Shown here: piece after piece, positions 32,592 through 41,482 of the stretch
Layout of the letters: each line of letters opens with the position of its first letter
How positions within the stretch are numbered: position 1 is the first letter of the stretch
Assembly: GCF_002837185.1 (NCBI RefSeq)
Contig: NZ_KZ478024.1
Span: forward strand, 1 to 51,242
Direction of reading: 5' to 3'
DNA length: 51,242 nucleotides
From: Pseudomonas fluorescens
Lineage (GTDB): Bacteria > Pseudomonadota > Gammaproteobacteria > Pseudomonadales > Pseudomonadaceae
Program-made: the position numbers and the translations under genes
The notes under the pieces: generated by a model
The model's input: the letters and a program-made list of their open reading frames with translations, nothing else
Databases searched by the model: none
What the model was told of the DNA's origin: nothing

Positions 32592-34529
32592 ATGGGCCAG
32601 ACTCGTTTTGCCAGTGGGCGTCAATTGGATCTGATTTGCCTCGGGCGCCTGGGCGTCGACCTCTACGCACAGCAAGTGGGTGCGCGGCTTGAGGACGTGT
32701 CCAGCTTTGCCAAGTACCTCGGCGGTTCCTCCGCCAATATCGCCTTCGGCACGGCGCGGCTGGGGCTCAAGTCCGCCATGCTGAGCCGGGTAGGGGACGA
32801 CCATATGGGCCGCTTCCTCGTGGAGTCCCTGGCCCGTGAAGGCTGCGACGTCAGCGGCATCAAGGTCGACCCGGAACGCCTGACTGCCCTGGTGTTGCTG
32901 GGCCTGAAGGACCGCGAAACCTTCCCACTGGTGTTCTATCGCGAAAACTGCGCCGATATGGCCCTGCGTGCCGAGGACATCAACGAAGCCTTCATTGCCT
33001 CCAGCAAAGCGCTGCTGATCACCGGTACGCATTTCTCCACCGACGGCGTGTACAAGGCCAGCATCCAGGCCCTGGACTATGCGGCCAAACACAATGTCAA
33101 GCGCGTGCTGGATATCGACTATCGCCCGGTGTTGTGGGGCCTGGCGGGTAAGGCTGACGGCGAGACCCGTTTTGTCGCCGACCAGAATGTCAGCCAGCAT
33201 GTGCAGAAAATCCTGCCGCGTTTCGACCTGATCGTCGGCACCGAAGAAGAATTCCTGATTGCCGGCGGCAGTGAAGATTTGCTCACTGCGCTGCGCACCG
33301 TGCGTGAACTGACCCCGGCCACCCTGGTGGTCAAGCTTGGCCCGCAAGGCTGCACGGTAATCCAGGGTGCGATCCCGGCGCGGCTGGAAGATGGCGCCAT
33401 CTACCCGGGCGTGCGGGTTGAAGTGCTCAACGTGCTGGGCGCCGGCGATGCCTTTATGTCGGGCTTTCTCAGCGGCTGGATCAATGACGCCAGCGATGAG
33501 CGTTGCAGCCAGTTGGCCAATGCCTGTGGCGGTCTCGTCGTCTCGCGCCACGCCTGTGCGCCGGCCATGCCGACGCCTGCCGAGCTGGATTATCTGTTCA
33601 GCAGCCCGGTGCCGATCACCCGGCCTGACCAGGACGCGACCCTGCAGCGCCTGCACCGCGTCAGCGTGCCGCGCAAGGCCTGGAAGCAACTGTTCATCTT
33701 CGCCTTCGACCATCGCTGGCAACTGGTGGACCTGGCGCAACGCGGCGGCCAGGACCTGACCCGCATCAGCGAGATCAAGCAGCTGTTTATCCAGGCCATC
33801 GAAGGCGTGGAAAAAAAGCTCGCCGAGCAGGGCGTTGAGGCCGATGTGGGCCTGTTGGCCGACCAGCGCTTCGGCCAGGACGCGCTCAACGCCGCCAGCG
33901 GTCGCGGCTGGTGGATCGCGCGCCCGGTTGAAGTACAGAATTCGCGCCCGCTGGCCTTCGAGCACGGCCGTTCGGTTGGCAGCAACCTGATCGCCTGGCC
34001 CCAGGAACAGATCATCAAGTGCCTGGTGCAATACCATCCCGATGACGAGCCGATGCTGCGCCTGGAACAGGAAGCGCAACTGAAGGCGGTGTACGACGCC
34101 TCCCTGGTCAGCGGTCATGAACTGCTGCTGGAAGTCATCCCGCCCAAGGATCACCCGTCCACTTATCCCGACGTGCTCTACCGCAGCCTCAAGCGCCTGT
34201 ACAACCTGGGCATCTATCCGGCGTGGTGGAAGATCGAAGCGCAATCGGCCGAGGACTGGGAAAAGCTTGATGCACTGATCCACGAACGCGACCCGTACTG
34301 CCGGGGTGTGGTGCTGCTGGGGCTGAATGCGTCGGCGCAATTTCTCGCCGACGGCTTCAAGCAGGCCAGCCAGAGCACCACCTGCCGTGGTTTTGCAGTG
34401 GGCCGCACGATCTTCCAGGAGCCGAGCAAGGCGTGGATGGCGGGGGAGATCGATGATGAGACGTTGATCCAGCAGGTGCAGGCCACGTTCGAGCAACTCA
34501 TCAGCGCCTGGCGCAGTGCGCGAAATTAA
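32592..34529 (+). CDS. iolC: 5-dehydro-2-deoxygluconokinase fused to a DUF2090 (aldolase-like) domain
   Basis: A 645-residue bifunctional protein of inositol catabolism. The N-terminal PfkB sugar kinase (about 1-330) has YLGGSSANIAFGTARLG near the start and the catalytic/ATP motif NVLGAGDAFMSGFLSGW near 280-296. The C-terminal DUF2090 half (about 345-645; FIFAFDHRWQL, ARPVEVQNSRPL, EVIPPKDH) probably gives the aldolase step otherwise done by IolJ, splitting 2-deoxy-5-keto-gluconate 6-phosphate. AGGAG before the ATG at 32592 fixes the start. It is first gene of the iol operon, with RpiR operators upstream and a REPIN between it and iolE. Confidence 0.95.
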   Translation: MGQTRFASGRQLDLICLGRLGVDLYAQQVGARLEDVSSFAKYLGGSSANIAFGTARLGLKSAMLSRVGDDHMGRFLVESLAREGCDVSGIKVDPERLTALVLLGLKDRETFPLVFYRENCADMALRAEDINEAFIASSKALLITGTHFSTDGVYKASIQALDYAAKHNVKRVLDIDYRPVLWGLAGKADGETRFVADQNVSQHVQKILPRFDLIVGTEEEFLIAGGSEDLLTALRTVRELTPATLVVKLGPQGCTVIQGAIPARLEDGAIYPGVRVEVLNVLGAGDAFMSGFLSGWINDASDERCSQLANACGGLVVSRHACAPAMPTPAELDYLFSSPVPITRPDQDATLQRLHRVSVPRKAWKQLFIFAFDHRWQLVDLAQRGGQDLTRISEIKQLFIQAIEGVEKKLAEQGVEADVGLLADQRFGQDALNAASGRGWWIARPVEVQNSRPLAFEHGRSVGSNLIAWPQEQIIKCLVQYHPDDEPMLRLEQEAQLKAVYDASLVSGHELLLEVIPPKDHPSTYPDVLYRSLKRLYNLGIYPAWWKIEAQSAEDWEKLDALIHERDPYCRGVVLLGLNASAQFLADGFKQASQSTTCRGFAVGRTIFQEPSKAWMAGEIDDETLIQQVQATFEQLISAWRSARN

Positions 34530-34538
34530 ATAAGGCCA

Positions 34539-34630
34539 AATGTGGGAGGGGGCTTGCCCCCGATAGCGGAGTGTCAGGCAACACTTCAGTCACTGATCTA
34601 CCGCTATCGGGGGCAAGCCCCCTCCCACAT
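34539..34630. repeat. REPIN inside the iol operon
   Basis: Inverted REP pair (AATGTGGGAGGGGGCTTGCC to CCCCCTCCCACAT) between the iolC stop at 34529 and iolE at 34681, both read on the plus strand. In mRNA it would form a long stable stem between the two messages. Confidence 0.93.
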
Positions 34631-34680
34631 AAAGCAAAAAGCAGATCTCAGTGATACCTGAAAATAATAAAGGTGCAGCC

Positions 34681-35568
34681 ATGCCCGCAATCCGAATTGG
34701 CATCAACCCGATCTCCTGGAGCAACGACGACCTGCCGGCCCTGGGCGGTGAAACGCCGCTGAGCACCGCCTTGAGCGAAGGCAAGGAGATCGGCTACGAA
34801 GGGTTTGAACTCAACGGCAAATTCCCCAAGGACGCCAAGGGCGTGGGCGATGTACTGCGCCCCTATGACCTGGCGTTGGTCTCCGGCTGGTATTCCAGCC
34901 GCCTGGCGCGGCGTTCGGTGGCCGAGGAAATCGAGGCCATCGCCGGCCACGTCGAGTTACTGAAACACAACGGCGCCAAAGTGCTGGTGTACGGCGAGGT
35001 GGCCGATTCGATCCAGGGCTCGCGCATCCGCCTGATCGAGCGCCCGCGTTTCCATAGCGAGCAGGCTTGGCAGGCTTACGCCGACAAACTCACGGAGCTG
35101 GCGCGTTTCACCTTGTCCCAGGGCGTGCGCCTGGCTTATCACCACCATATGGGCGCCTACGTCGAATCCCCGGAAGACATCGACCAGTTGATGCGCCGCA
35201 CCGGTCCGGAAGTCGGCCTGTTGTTCGATTCGGGCCACTGCTACATGGGCGGCGGCGAGCCTTTAGCGGTGTTGCGCAAACATATCGAGCGCATCTGCCA
35301 CGTGCATTTCAAGGACGTGCGCAAACCCGTGGTGCAGCTGGCGCGCAACCAGATGTGGAGCTTTCCCGACTGCATCGTCAACGGCACCTTCACCGTGCCT
35401 GGCGATGGCGATATCGACTTTGCCGAATTGCTCGATGTGCTGCTGGCCGCCGGTTACACCGGCTGGCTGGTGGTCGAGGCCGAGCAGGACCCGGCGGTGG
35501 CGCCCAGCTATATCTACGCGAAAAAGGGCTATGACACGTTGCGAGCATTGCTCGACGAGAGGACTTAA
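34681..35568 (+). CDS. iolE: Myo-inosose-2 dehydratase
   Basis: A 295-residue TIM-barrel enzyme that dehydrates 2-keto-myo-inositol (scyllo-inosose) to the trione precursor, step two of the pathway. It starts with the IolE pattern RIGINPISWSNDDLPALGG. Metal and substrate residues are seen in YEGFELNGKFP, AYHHHMGAYVES near 152-163, LLFDSGHCYMGG near 185 and HVHFKDVR. The C-terminus has GWLVVEAEQDP. The ATG at 34681 has AAAGGTG eight bases before it; an upstream GTG in frame is less likely. The stop is two bases before the iolB start. Confidence 0.95.
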   Translation: MPAIRIGINPISWSNDDLPALGGETPLSTALSEGKEIGYEGFELNGKFPKDAKGVGDVLRPYDLALVSGWYSSRLARRSVAEEIEAIAGHVELLKHNGAKVLVYGEVADSIQGSRIRLIERPRFHSEQAWQAYADKLTELARFTLSQGVRLAYHHHMGAYVESPEDIDQLMRRTGPEVGLLFDSGHCYMGGGEPLAVLRKHIERICHVHFKDVRKPVVQLARNQMWSFPDCIVNGTFTVPGDGDIDFAELLDVLLAAGYTGWLVVEAEQDPAVAPSYIYAKKGYDTLRALLDERT

Positions 35569-35570
35569 TC

Positions 35571-36359
35571 ATGAGCTTGCTGGTCAAGAGCAACACACGT
35601 GGGCAGACCATGGTCGCCCTGGAAGCAGGGCGCCTGGAGTATGTCGGTTTCAGCGCTTATCGCCTGAGCCTGGGCGAAACCCTGCCGGTCAGCGCCGGTG
35701 ATAACGAACTGTGCCTGGTGCTGCTCAGCGGCCGGGTAAATATCCAGGGCGAGGGCTTCGACTGGCAGAATCTCGGTGATCGCCAGTCGGTATTCGAAGA
35801 CAAATCGCCGTTCGCCGCCTACCTGCCGCCCGGCACTGCGGCCCAGGTCACCGCCTTGAGCGACGTGCAGATCGCGGTCTGCGCAGCGCCCGGTGCGCAG
35901 GGTTACGAACCGCGCCTGATCCGCCCGGAACAGTGCAAGCGCAGCGTGCGCGGTAAAGGTGCCAACACCCGTTATGTGTGCGACATCCTGCCCGACAGCG
36001 AGCCGGCGCATTCATTGCTGGTGGTGGAAGTTCGCACGCCGTCCGGGCATTCATCGAGCTACCCGCCGCACAAGCACGACATCGATGACCTGCCGCACCA
36101 GAGCTTTCTGGAAGAGACCTATTACCACCAGATCAATCCGCCCCAGGGCTTCGTATTCCAGCGCGTGTACACCGACGATCGCAGTATTGACCAGGCCATG
36201 GCCGTGGAAAACAGCGATCTGGTGGTGGTGCCCAAGGGTTATCACCCGGTCAGCGTGCCGTACGGTTACGAGTCGTATTACCTGAACGTCATGGCCGGCC
36301 CCAAGCGTGCCTGGCATTTCCACAACGACCCGCAGCACAGTTGGCTGCTGGACCTCTGA
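35571..36359 (+). CDS. iolB: 5-deoxy-glucuronate isomerase
   Basis: A 262-residue bicupin (KduI/IolB family) that isomerises 5-deoxy-glucuronate to 2-deoxy-5-keto-gluconate. The C-terminal cupin shows the metal ligands: SSSYPPHKHDIDD near 162-174 (His pair), LEETYYHQINPPQGFVFQRVY (Glu, His) and VVPKGYHPVSVPYGYESYYLNVMAG. The end WHFHNDPQHSWL is characteristic. GAGG lies upstream of the ATG. It starts two bases after iolE and ends 26 before iolI, inside one operon. Confidence 0.96.
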   Translation: MSLLVKSNTRGQTMVALEAGRLEYVGFSAYRLSLGETLPVSAGDNELCLVLLSGRVNIQGEGFDWQNLGDRQSVFEDKSPFAAYLPPGTAAQVTALSDVQIAVCAAPGAQGYEPRLIRPEQCKRSVRGKGANTRYVCDILPDSEPAHSLLVVEVRTPSGHSSSYPPHKHDIDDLPHQSFLEETYYHQINPPQGFVFQRVYTDDRSIDQAMAVENSDLVVVPKGYHPVSVPYGYESYYLNVMAGPKRAWHFHNDPQHSWLLDL

Positions 36360-36385
36360 ACGGTTTCGCACGGAGAACAACAACA

Positions 36386-37201
36386 ATGAAGTCGCCGCTA
36401 CGCTTTGCCCTTAACCGTATGGTCGCACCCAACCTGTCCCTGCCGGACTTCATCCAGTTGGCCGCGTCGCTCAAGTGCGATGCCATCGAGATCCGCAATG
36501 ATCTCAAGGACCGCCAGATCGAATACGGCGCGCCGGCCAGCCGCGTGCGCCAGTTGTGCGCGGCGCAGGGCATCACAGTGTTGTCGATCAACGCGCTGTA
36601 TCCCTTTGACGTGTGGAACGATGAGCGCCGGGCCCAGGCGCTCGAGCTTGCCGCCTATGCCCGTGAATGCGGCGCCCAGGGCCTGGTGATGTGCCCGTTC
36701 AACGAGCCGGGCGACACGCGCACCGATGCCCAGCGTGCCGCCGGTTTGCGCACGGCCTTGAGCGAACTGGCGCCGATCCTGCGCGAATACGGCATCCTCG
36801 GCTTTGTCGAGCCACTGGGCTTCGAAGAATCCGCCCTGCGCCGCAAGCGCGTGGCGGTTGACGCGATCAAGGCCATCGGCGGCCTGGATGTGTTCCGTGT
36901 GGTGCACGACACCTTCCATCATCACCTTGCCAATGAGCATGAGTTCTTCCCGGAACTCACTGGCCTGGTCCACATCTCCGGCGTGGAGGATGCCGAGGCG
37001 CCGCTCAACTCGATCCGTGACGGCCACCGCGTACTGGTCGGCGAGGGCGACATCCTCGGCAATGCGGCGCAGATCGACACCTTGCTCAGCACCGGCTACA
37101 GCGGCTACCTGTCGTTCGAGCCGTTTGCGGCAAGCGTGCATGAGCTGGCGGATATCCAGCAGGCCTTGGGGGCAAGCATTGCCCACCTGAAAAAAAGTTA
37201 A
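36386..37201 (+). CDS. iolI: 2-keto-myo-inositol isomerase (IolI-like)
   Basis: A 271-residue AP-endonuclease-2/xylose-isomerase-type TIM barrel. IolI interconverts scyllo-inosose and 1-keto-D-chiro-inositol, letting the cell use D-chiro-inositol. Metal-binding positions fit IolI: GFVEPLGFEES near 135-145 (Glu), VVHDTFHHHLA near 170-180 (Asp and His), LVHISGVED and YLSFEPFA (Glu). GGAG ten bases before the ATG at 36386 decides the start; a longer frame overlaps iolB. It lies between iolB and iolD, with ten bases to iolD. Another inososome-related TIM-barrel such as IolH is possible but less similar. Confidence 0.88.
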   Translation: MKSPLRFALNRMVAPNLSLPDFIQLAASLKCDAIEIRNDLKDRQIEYGAPASRVRQLCAAQGITVLSINALYPFDVWNDERRAQALELAAYARECGAQGLVMCPFNEPGDTRTDAQRAAGLRTALSELAPILREYGILGFVEPLGFEESALRRKRVAVDAIKAIGGLDVFRVVHDTFHHHLANEHEFFPELTGLVHISGVEDAEAPLNSIRDGHRVLVGEGDILGNAAQIDTLLSTGYSGYLSFEPFAASVHELADIQQALGASIAHLKKS

Positions 37202-37211
37202 GGGGCGCGAC

Positions 37212-39143
37212 ATGACCACCACCCGACTGACCATGGCCCAGGCCCTGGTGAAGTTCCTGGATAACCAATACATCGAAGTCGATGGCGTGCAGAGCAAGTT
37301 TGTCGCCGGCGTGTTCACCATTTTCGGTCACGGTAATGTGCTGGGCCTCGGCCAGGCGCTGGAGCAGGACAGCGGTGACCTGGTGGTGCATCAGGGCCGC
37401 AACGAGCAGGGCATGGCCCACGCCGCCATCGGGTTTGCCAAGCAGCACCTGCGCCGCAAGATCTACGCCTGCACCGCCTCGGTGGGGCCGGGTGCGGCGA
37501 ATATGCTCACCGCAGCGGCCACCGCCACGGCCAACCGCATTCCGTTGCTGCTGTTGCCCGGCGACGTCTACGCCAGCCGCCAGCCCGACCCGGTGCTGCA
37601 GCAGATCGAACAGTTTCACGACTTGAGCATCAGCACCAACGATGCGTTCCGTTCGGTGAGCAAGTACTGGGACCGCATCAACCGCCCGGAGCAATTGATG
37701 AGCGCGGCGATCCACGCCATGCGCGTGCTGACTGATCCTGCGCAAACCGGCGCCGTCACCCTGGCGCTGCCCCAGGATGTGCAGGCCGAGGCCTGGGACT
37801 ATCCCGACTATTTCCTGCAAAAGCGCGTGCACCGCATCGAACGTCGCCCGCCCACCGCCGCGATGCTCGACGATGCGCTGGCGGCCTTTCGTGGCAAGCG
37901 CAAACCGCTGATCATCTGCGGTGGCGGGGTGAAATACTCCGGCGCGAATGCCGCGCTGCAAGCCTTTGCCGAGCGCTTTGATATCCCCTTCGCCGAAACC
38001 CAGGCGGGCAAGAGCGCGGTGGTGTCCAGTCACCCGCTGAACGTCGGCGGCATTGGCGAGACCGGTTGCCTGGCGGCCAACCTGCTGGCGCCGGAGGCGG
38101 ATCTGATCATCGGTATCGGCACCCGTTATACCGACTTCACCACCTCGTCAAAATCGCTGTTCAAGCACGCGCAGGTGAAATTTCTCAACCTCAATATCAG
38201 CCCGTGCGATGCATTGAAGCTCGACGGCGTGCAAGTGTTGGGCGATGCCAGGGTCGCCCTTGAAGCCCTGGCCGATGCGCTGGGTGATTACCGCGCCGGG
38301 TGGGGCGACCAGGTGCGTGACGCCAGGGCGCAACTGGATGCCGAAGTGGACCGGGTGCATCAGGTCGAGTACCAGGGCGATGATTTCGTCCCCGAAGTCG
38401 ATGACCACCTGGACCGCGCGGTACTGCGCGAATTTATCGAACTGACCGGCTCCTGCCTGACCCAGAGTCGCGTACTCGGCGTGCTCAACCAGACCCTGGC
38501 CGACGACGCCATCATTGTCGCCGCCGCCGGCAGCCTGCCCGGCGATCTGCAGCGCGCCTGGCGCAGCAAGGGCGTGAACACCTACCACGTCGAATACGGC
38601 TATTCGTGCATGGGCTACGAGATCAACGCCGCCCTCGGCGTCAAGCTGGCCGAACCGCGCAAAGAAGTGTACGCACTGGTCGGCGATGGCTCCTACATGA
38701 TGCTGCATTCGGAGTTGGCCACCTCGATCCAGGAGCGCCGCAAGATCAACGTGGTGCTGCTCGACAACATGGCTTTCGGTTGCATCAACAACCTGCAGAT
38801 CGGCAACGGCATGGACAGCTTCGGCACCGAGTTCCGCTACCGCAACCCCGAGAGCGGCAAGCTCGACGGCGGCCTGGTGCCGGTGGATTTCGCCATGAGC
38901 GCGGCGGCGTATGGCTGCAAGACCTACAAGGTCAGCAGCGTGGAACAGCTTGAAGCGGCGCTGGCCGATGCGCGTACCCAAACCGTTTCGACCCTGATCG
39001 ATATCAAGGTGCTGCCCAAGACCATGGTGCATGGCTACCTGTCGTGGTGGCGAGTGGGGGTGGCGCAGGTGTCCACCAGCGAGCGCACGAATGCCGCTGC
39101 AAAAAAACTCAATGAACAGCTGGCTAAAGCCCGGCAGTACTAA
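37212..39143 (+). CDS. iolD: 3D-(3,5/4)-trihydroxycyclohexane-1,2-dione hydrolase
   Basis: A 643-residue thiamine diphosphate enzyme that opens the ring of the trione to give 5-deoxy-glucuronate, the committed step of inositol breakdown. The three-domain acetolactate-synthase fold is visible. The N-terminal Pyr domain has the active-site Glu and HQGRNEQGMAHAAIGFA at about 59-75. The central domain includes PLIICGGGVKYSG. The C-terminal PP domain has the TPP motif from VGDGSYMMLHSELAT near 493 to DNMAFGCINNLQ. AAGGGG precedes the ATG. It is followed 19 bases later by iolG. Confidence 0.97.
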   Translation: MTTTRLTMAQALVKFLDNQYIEVDGVQSKFVAGVFTIFGHGNVLGLGQALEQDSGDLVVHQGRNEQGMAHAAIGFAKQHLRRKIYACTASVGPGAANMLTAAATATANRIPLLLLPGDVYASRQPDPVLQQIEQFHDLSISTNDAFRSVSKYWDRINRPEQLMSAAIHAMRVLTDPAQTGAVTLALPQDVQAEAWDYPDYFLQKRVHRIERRPPTAAMLDDALAAFRGKRKPLIICGGGVKYSGANAALQAFAERFDIPFAETQAGKSAVVSSHPLNVGGIGETGCLAANLLAPEADLIIGIGTRYTDFTTSSKSLFKHAQVKFLNLNISPCDALKLDGVQVLGDARVALEALADALGDYRAGWGDQVRDARAQLDAEVDRVHQVEYQGDDFVPEVDDHLDRAVLREFIELTGSCLTQSRVLGVLNQTLADDAIIVAAAGSLPGDLQRAWRSKGVNTYHVEYGYSCMGYEINAALGVKLAEPRKEVYALVGDGSYMMLHSELATSIQERRKINVVLLDNMAFGCINNLQIGNGMDSFGTEFRYRNPESGKLDGGLVPVDFAMSAAAYGCKTYKVSSVEQLEAALADARTQTVSTLIDIKVLPKTMVHGYLSWWRVGVAQVSTSERTNAAAKKLNEQLAKARQY

Positions 39144-39162
39144 TAACAAGAGGAGTGTTTGT

Positions 39163-40173
39163 ATGTCGTTGAAGCTTGGAGTAATCGGTACCGGTGCCAT
39201 CGGCCGTGACCATATTCGTCGTTGCAGCCAGACCTTGCTTAACAGCCAGGTGGTGGCCGTGACGGACATCAACCTTGAGCAAGCCGCCAAGGTCGTTGCA
39301 GAGTTGAAACTTACCGCCGAGGTATATCCGGACGGTCATGCGCTGATCAATTCGCCGCAGGTCGAAGCGATCCTGGTGACCTCCTGGGGCCCAAGCCACG
39401 AAGAATTTGTGCTCGCCGCCATTGCCGCCGGTAAGCCCGTGTTCTGCGAAAAGCCATTGGCCGTCACCGCCGAAGGCTGCCGCAAGATCGTCGATGCCGA
39501 GGTGGCGTACGGCAAGCGCCTGGTGCAGGTCGGTTTCATGCGCCCCTACGACGAAGGCTATCGTGCCTTGAAAGCGGTGATCGACAGCGGCCAGATCGGC
39601 GAACCGCTGATGCTGCACTGCGCCCATCGCAACCCGACGGTGGGCGATAACTACAAGACCGACATGGCGATTACCGACACCCTGATCCACGAACTGGATG
39701 TACTGCGTTGGCTGCTCAACGACGATTACGCCTCCGTGCAGGTGGTGTTCCCGCGCAAGACCAGCAAAGCCCTGGCCCACCTGCGCGACCCGCAGATCGT
39801 CTTGCTGGAGACCGTCAAGGGCACGCGCATCGACGTGGAAGTATTCGTCAACTGCCAATACGGCTACGACATTCAATGCGAAGTGGTGGGGGAGAGCGGT
39901 ATCGCCAAATTGCCGGAGCCTTCGCAGGTGCAGATGCGCAGTGGGGCGAAGTTGTCGAAGGCGATTCTGATGGATTGGAAGGACCGGTTTATCGGCGCCT
40001 ATGACGTGGAATTGCAGGCGTTCATCGACAGCGTGCGCGCCGGGCAAGTGGGCGGGCCGTCGGCCTGGGACGGCTATGCGGCGGCGGTGGCGGCGGATGC
40101 GTGTATTGAAGCGCAGGGCAGTGGGCAGATTGTGCCGGTGAGCCTGCCGGATCGCCCGCATTTCTATGGCTGA
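39163..40173 (+). CDS. iolG: Myo-inositol 2-dehydrogenase
   Basis: A 336-residue Gfo/Idh/MocA oxidoreductase that oxidises myo-inositol to scyllo-inosose with NAD+, the first step. The Rossmann motif LGVIGTGAIGRDHI opens the protein. The E-K-P motif (CEKPLAVTAEG) at about 95 carries the catalytic Lys. GFMRPYDEGYRALK and DTLIHELDVLRWLL (Asp and His of the active site, near 172-185) are IolG hallmarks. AGGAG nine bases before the ATG sets the start at 39163. It is last of the tight iolE-B-I-D-G series, with a REPIN just after the stop. Confidence 0.95.
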   Translation: MSLKLGVIGTGAIGRDHIRRCSQTLLNSQVVAVTDINLEQAAKVVAELKLTAEVYPDGHALINSPQVEAILVTSWGPSHEEFVLAAIAAGKPVFCEKPLAVTAEGCRKIVDAEVAYGKRLVQVGFMRPYDEGYRALKAVIDSGQIGEPLMLHCAHRNPTVGDNYKTDMAITDTLIHELDVLRWLLNDDYASVQVVFPRKTSKALAHLRDPQIVLLETVKGTRIDVEVFVNCQYGYDIQCEVVGESGIAKLPEPSQVQMRSGAKLSKAILMDWKDRFIGAYDVELQAFIDSVRAGQVGGPSAWDGYAAAVAADACIEAQGSGQIVPVSLPDRPHFYG

Positions 40174-40198
40174 ACCCAACCAGAATTGAAATGCGGTC

Positions 40199-40292
40199 AA
40201 TGTGGGAGGGGGCTTGCCCCCGATAGCGGTGTGTCAGTCAACACTCTTGTCACTGATCCACCGCTATCGGGGGCAAGCCCCCTCCCACATTT
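40199..40292. repeat. REPIN
   Basis: Inverted REP pair (AATGTGGGAGGGGGCTTGCC to CCCCTCCCACATTTG) between iolG and the following oxidoreductase gene, both on the plus strand. Confidence 0.93.
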
Positions 40293-40325
40293 GATTGGGT
40301 TTGCACTTCAAAGAAGGAATAAATC

Positions 40326-41354
40326 ATGCGAATCGGACTAGTCGGCTACGGCCACGGAGGGCGCTTCTTTCATGCGCCGCTGATTGCGACGTTGCCCGGC
40401 GCGACCTTTGTCGGCGTCGTCACACGATCCCCCGAGCGCCGCCAGCAACTGGCAAACGATCACCCTGGCCTGCAGGCCTTCGACACCATCGGCCAGATCG
40501 TCGAAGCCGGCGTCGATGCCCTCGTCATCTCCACCACCCTCAAAGGCCGTCCGGCCCTGGTGCTTGAAGCCATCGAACATGGCGTGGCGGTGGTCAGCGA
40601 CAAGCCGTTCGCCGCCAACGCCGAGCAGGCCCAGGCCTTGATCACCGCCGCTGAACGCCAAGGCACGTTGCTCAGCGTCTACCAGAACCGCCGCTGGGAC
40701 TCCGATTACCTGACCCTGCGCAAACTCATCGAGGCCGGTGCGCTGGGTGAGATAACCCGTTTTGAATCCCGCGTCGAACGCTACAGCCCCCAGGCGGTGG
40801 GTAATGCCAGCGGCGGCGGCTGGTTGCGCGACCTCGGCAGCCATCTGGTGGACCAGGCCCTGCAACTGTTCGGCCCGGTGGACCGGGTATTTGCGCAACT
40901 GCACTTCACCCGCGAGCATCCCACCCTTGATCATGGTTTTTTCGTTGCGCTGACCCATGCCAATGGCGTGATGTCGCACCTGTGGGGCAGCGCCTTGCAA
41001 AACAGCCAGGCACCGCGATTTCGTGTCAGTGGCACGCTGGGCTGTTATACCGTCGAAGGGCTGGACGGCCAGGAAGACGCGCTGATGGCCGGCAAGTCAC
41101 CGAAAACCGAAGGCGAGCATTGGGGCGCGGAAGAGCATCGACGCTGGGGCTGGTTCGAACAAGGGCCGGAGCGCGAACGGGTGCCCTCGGAAAAGGGTTG
41201 CTGGCCGCAGTTCTACCGGCAGTTGCAAGGTGCCGTACAGGGCCAGGGGCCGCTGCCGGTCAATGCCTATGATGCGCTGGAAACCACCCGTATATTGGAC
41301 GCCGCACGCCTGAGCGCCGAGCGCCAGCAGGTGGTTACGACAAAAATAGAATAA
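40326..41354 (+). CDS. Gfo/Idh/MocA family oxidoreductase, possibly acting on an inositol isomer
   Basis: A 342-residue NAD(P)-dependent oxidoreductase. The Rossmann motif is RIGLVGYGHGGRFFHAPLI. The usual E-K-P is D-K-P here (SDKPFAANAEQA, catalytic Lys near 94). WLRDLGSHLVDQALQLFGPVD near 165-185 gives the active-site Asp and His. The C-terminal dimer domain is alpha/beta. AAGGAATAAATC precedes the ATG. It is only distantly similar to the adjacent IolG, so it likely uses another substrate such as scyllo-inositol or a sugar; location next to iol genes is the only hint. Its stop codon lies inside the first transporter operator palindrome. Confidence 0.88.
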   Translation: MRIGLVGYGHGGRFFHAPLIATLPGATFVGVVTRSPERRQQLANDHPGLQAFDTIGQIVEAGVDALVISTTLKGRPALVLEAIEHGVAVVSDKPFAANAEQAQALITAAERQGTLLSVYQNRRWDSDYLTLRKLIEAGALGEITRFESRVERYSPQAVGNASGGGWLRDLGSHLVDQALQLFGPVDRVFAQLHFTREHPTLDHGFFVALTHANGVMSHLWGSALQNSQAPRFRVSGTLGCYTVEGLDGQEDALMAGKSPKTEGEHWGAEEHRRWGWFEQGPERERVPSEKGCWPQFYRQLQGAVQGQGPLPVNAYDALETTRILDAARLSAERQQVVTTKIE

Positions 41355-41361
41355 AATTCTA
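41347..41361. promoter_or_regulatory. Candidate IolR operator before the importer (weaker copy)
   Basis: TAGAATAAAATTCTA is a perfect inverted repeat (TAGAA-N5-TTCTA) resembling the TGGAA-N6-TTCCA operator with one change per arm and one base less spacer. It overlaps the stop codon of the upstream oxidoreductase gene. Confidence 0.4.
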
Positions 41362-41374
41362 AAACAGGTTGATA

Positions 41375-41390
41375 TGGAAATTATTTTCCA
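41375..41390. promoter_or_regulatory. Candidate IolR operator before the importer (strong site)
   Basis: TGGAAATTATTTTCCA fits GGAA-N6-TTCC exactly and matches the strong site before iolC in form and spacer length. It lies 28 bases after the weaker copy, much the same pairing as before iolC (29 bases). Confidence 0.65.
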
Positions 41391-41482
41391 ATAAAGTCTT
41401 TTCCAGGTTGCATAAAGTACGTCTTGGGCTCGACCCCGGCGACTCAACAAAAACAAGATCAAAAACAACCAGGTACCGTCAG

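Noticed and set aside
32469..34496. 675-codon open frame antisense to iolC
   Set aside because: Shadow of a long GC-rich gene. The sense strand encodes a clear kinase plus DUF2090 protein with operators and an SD.
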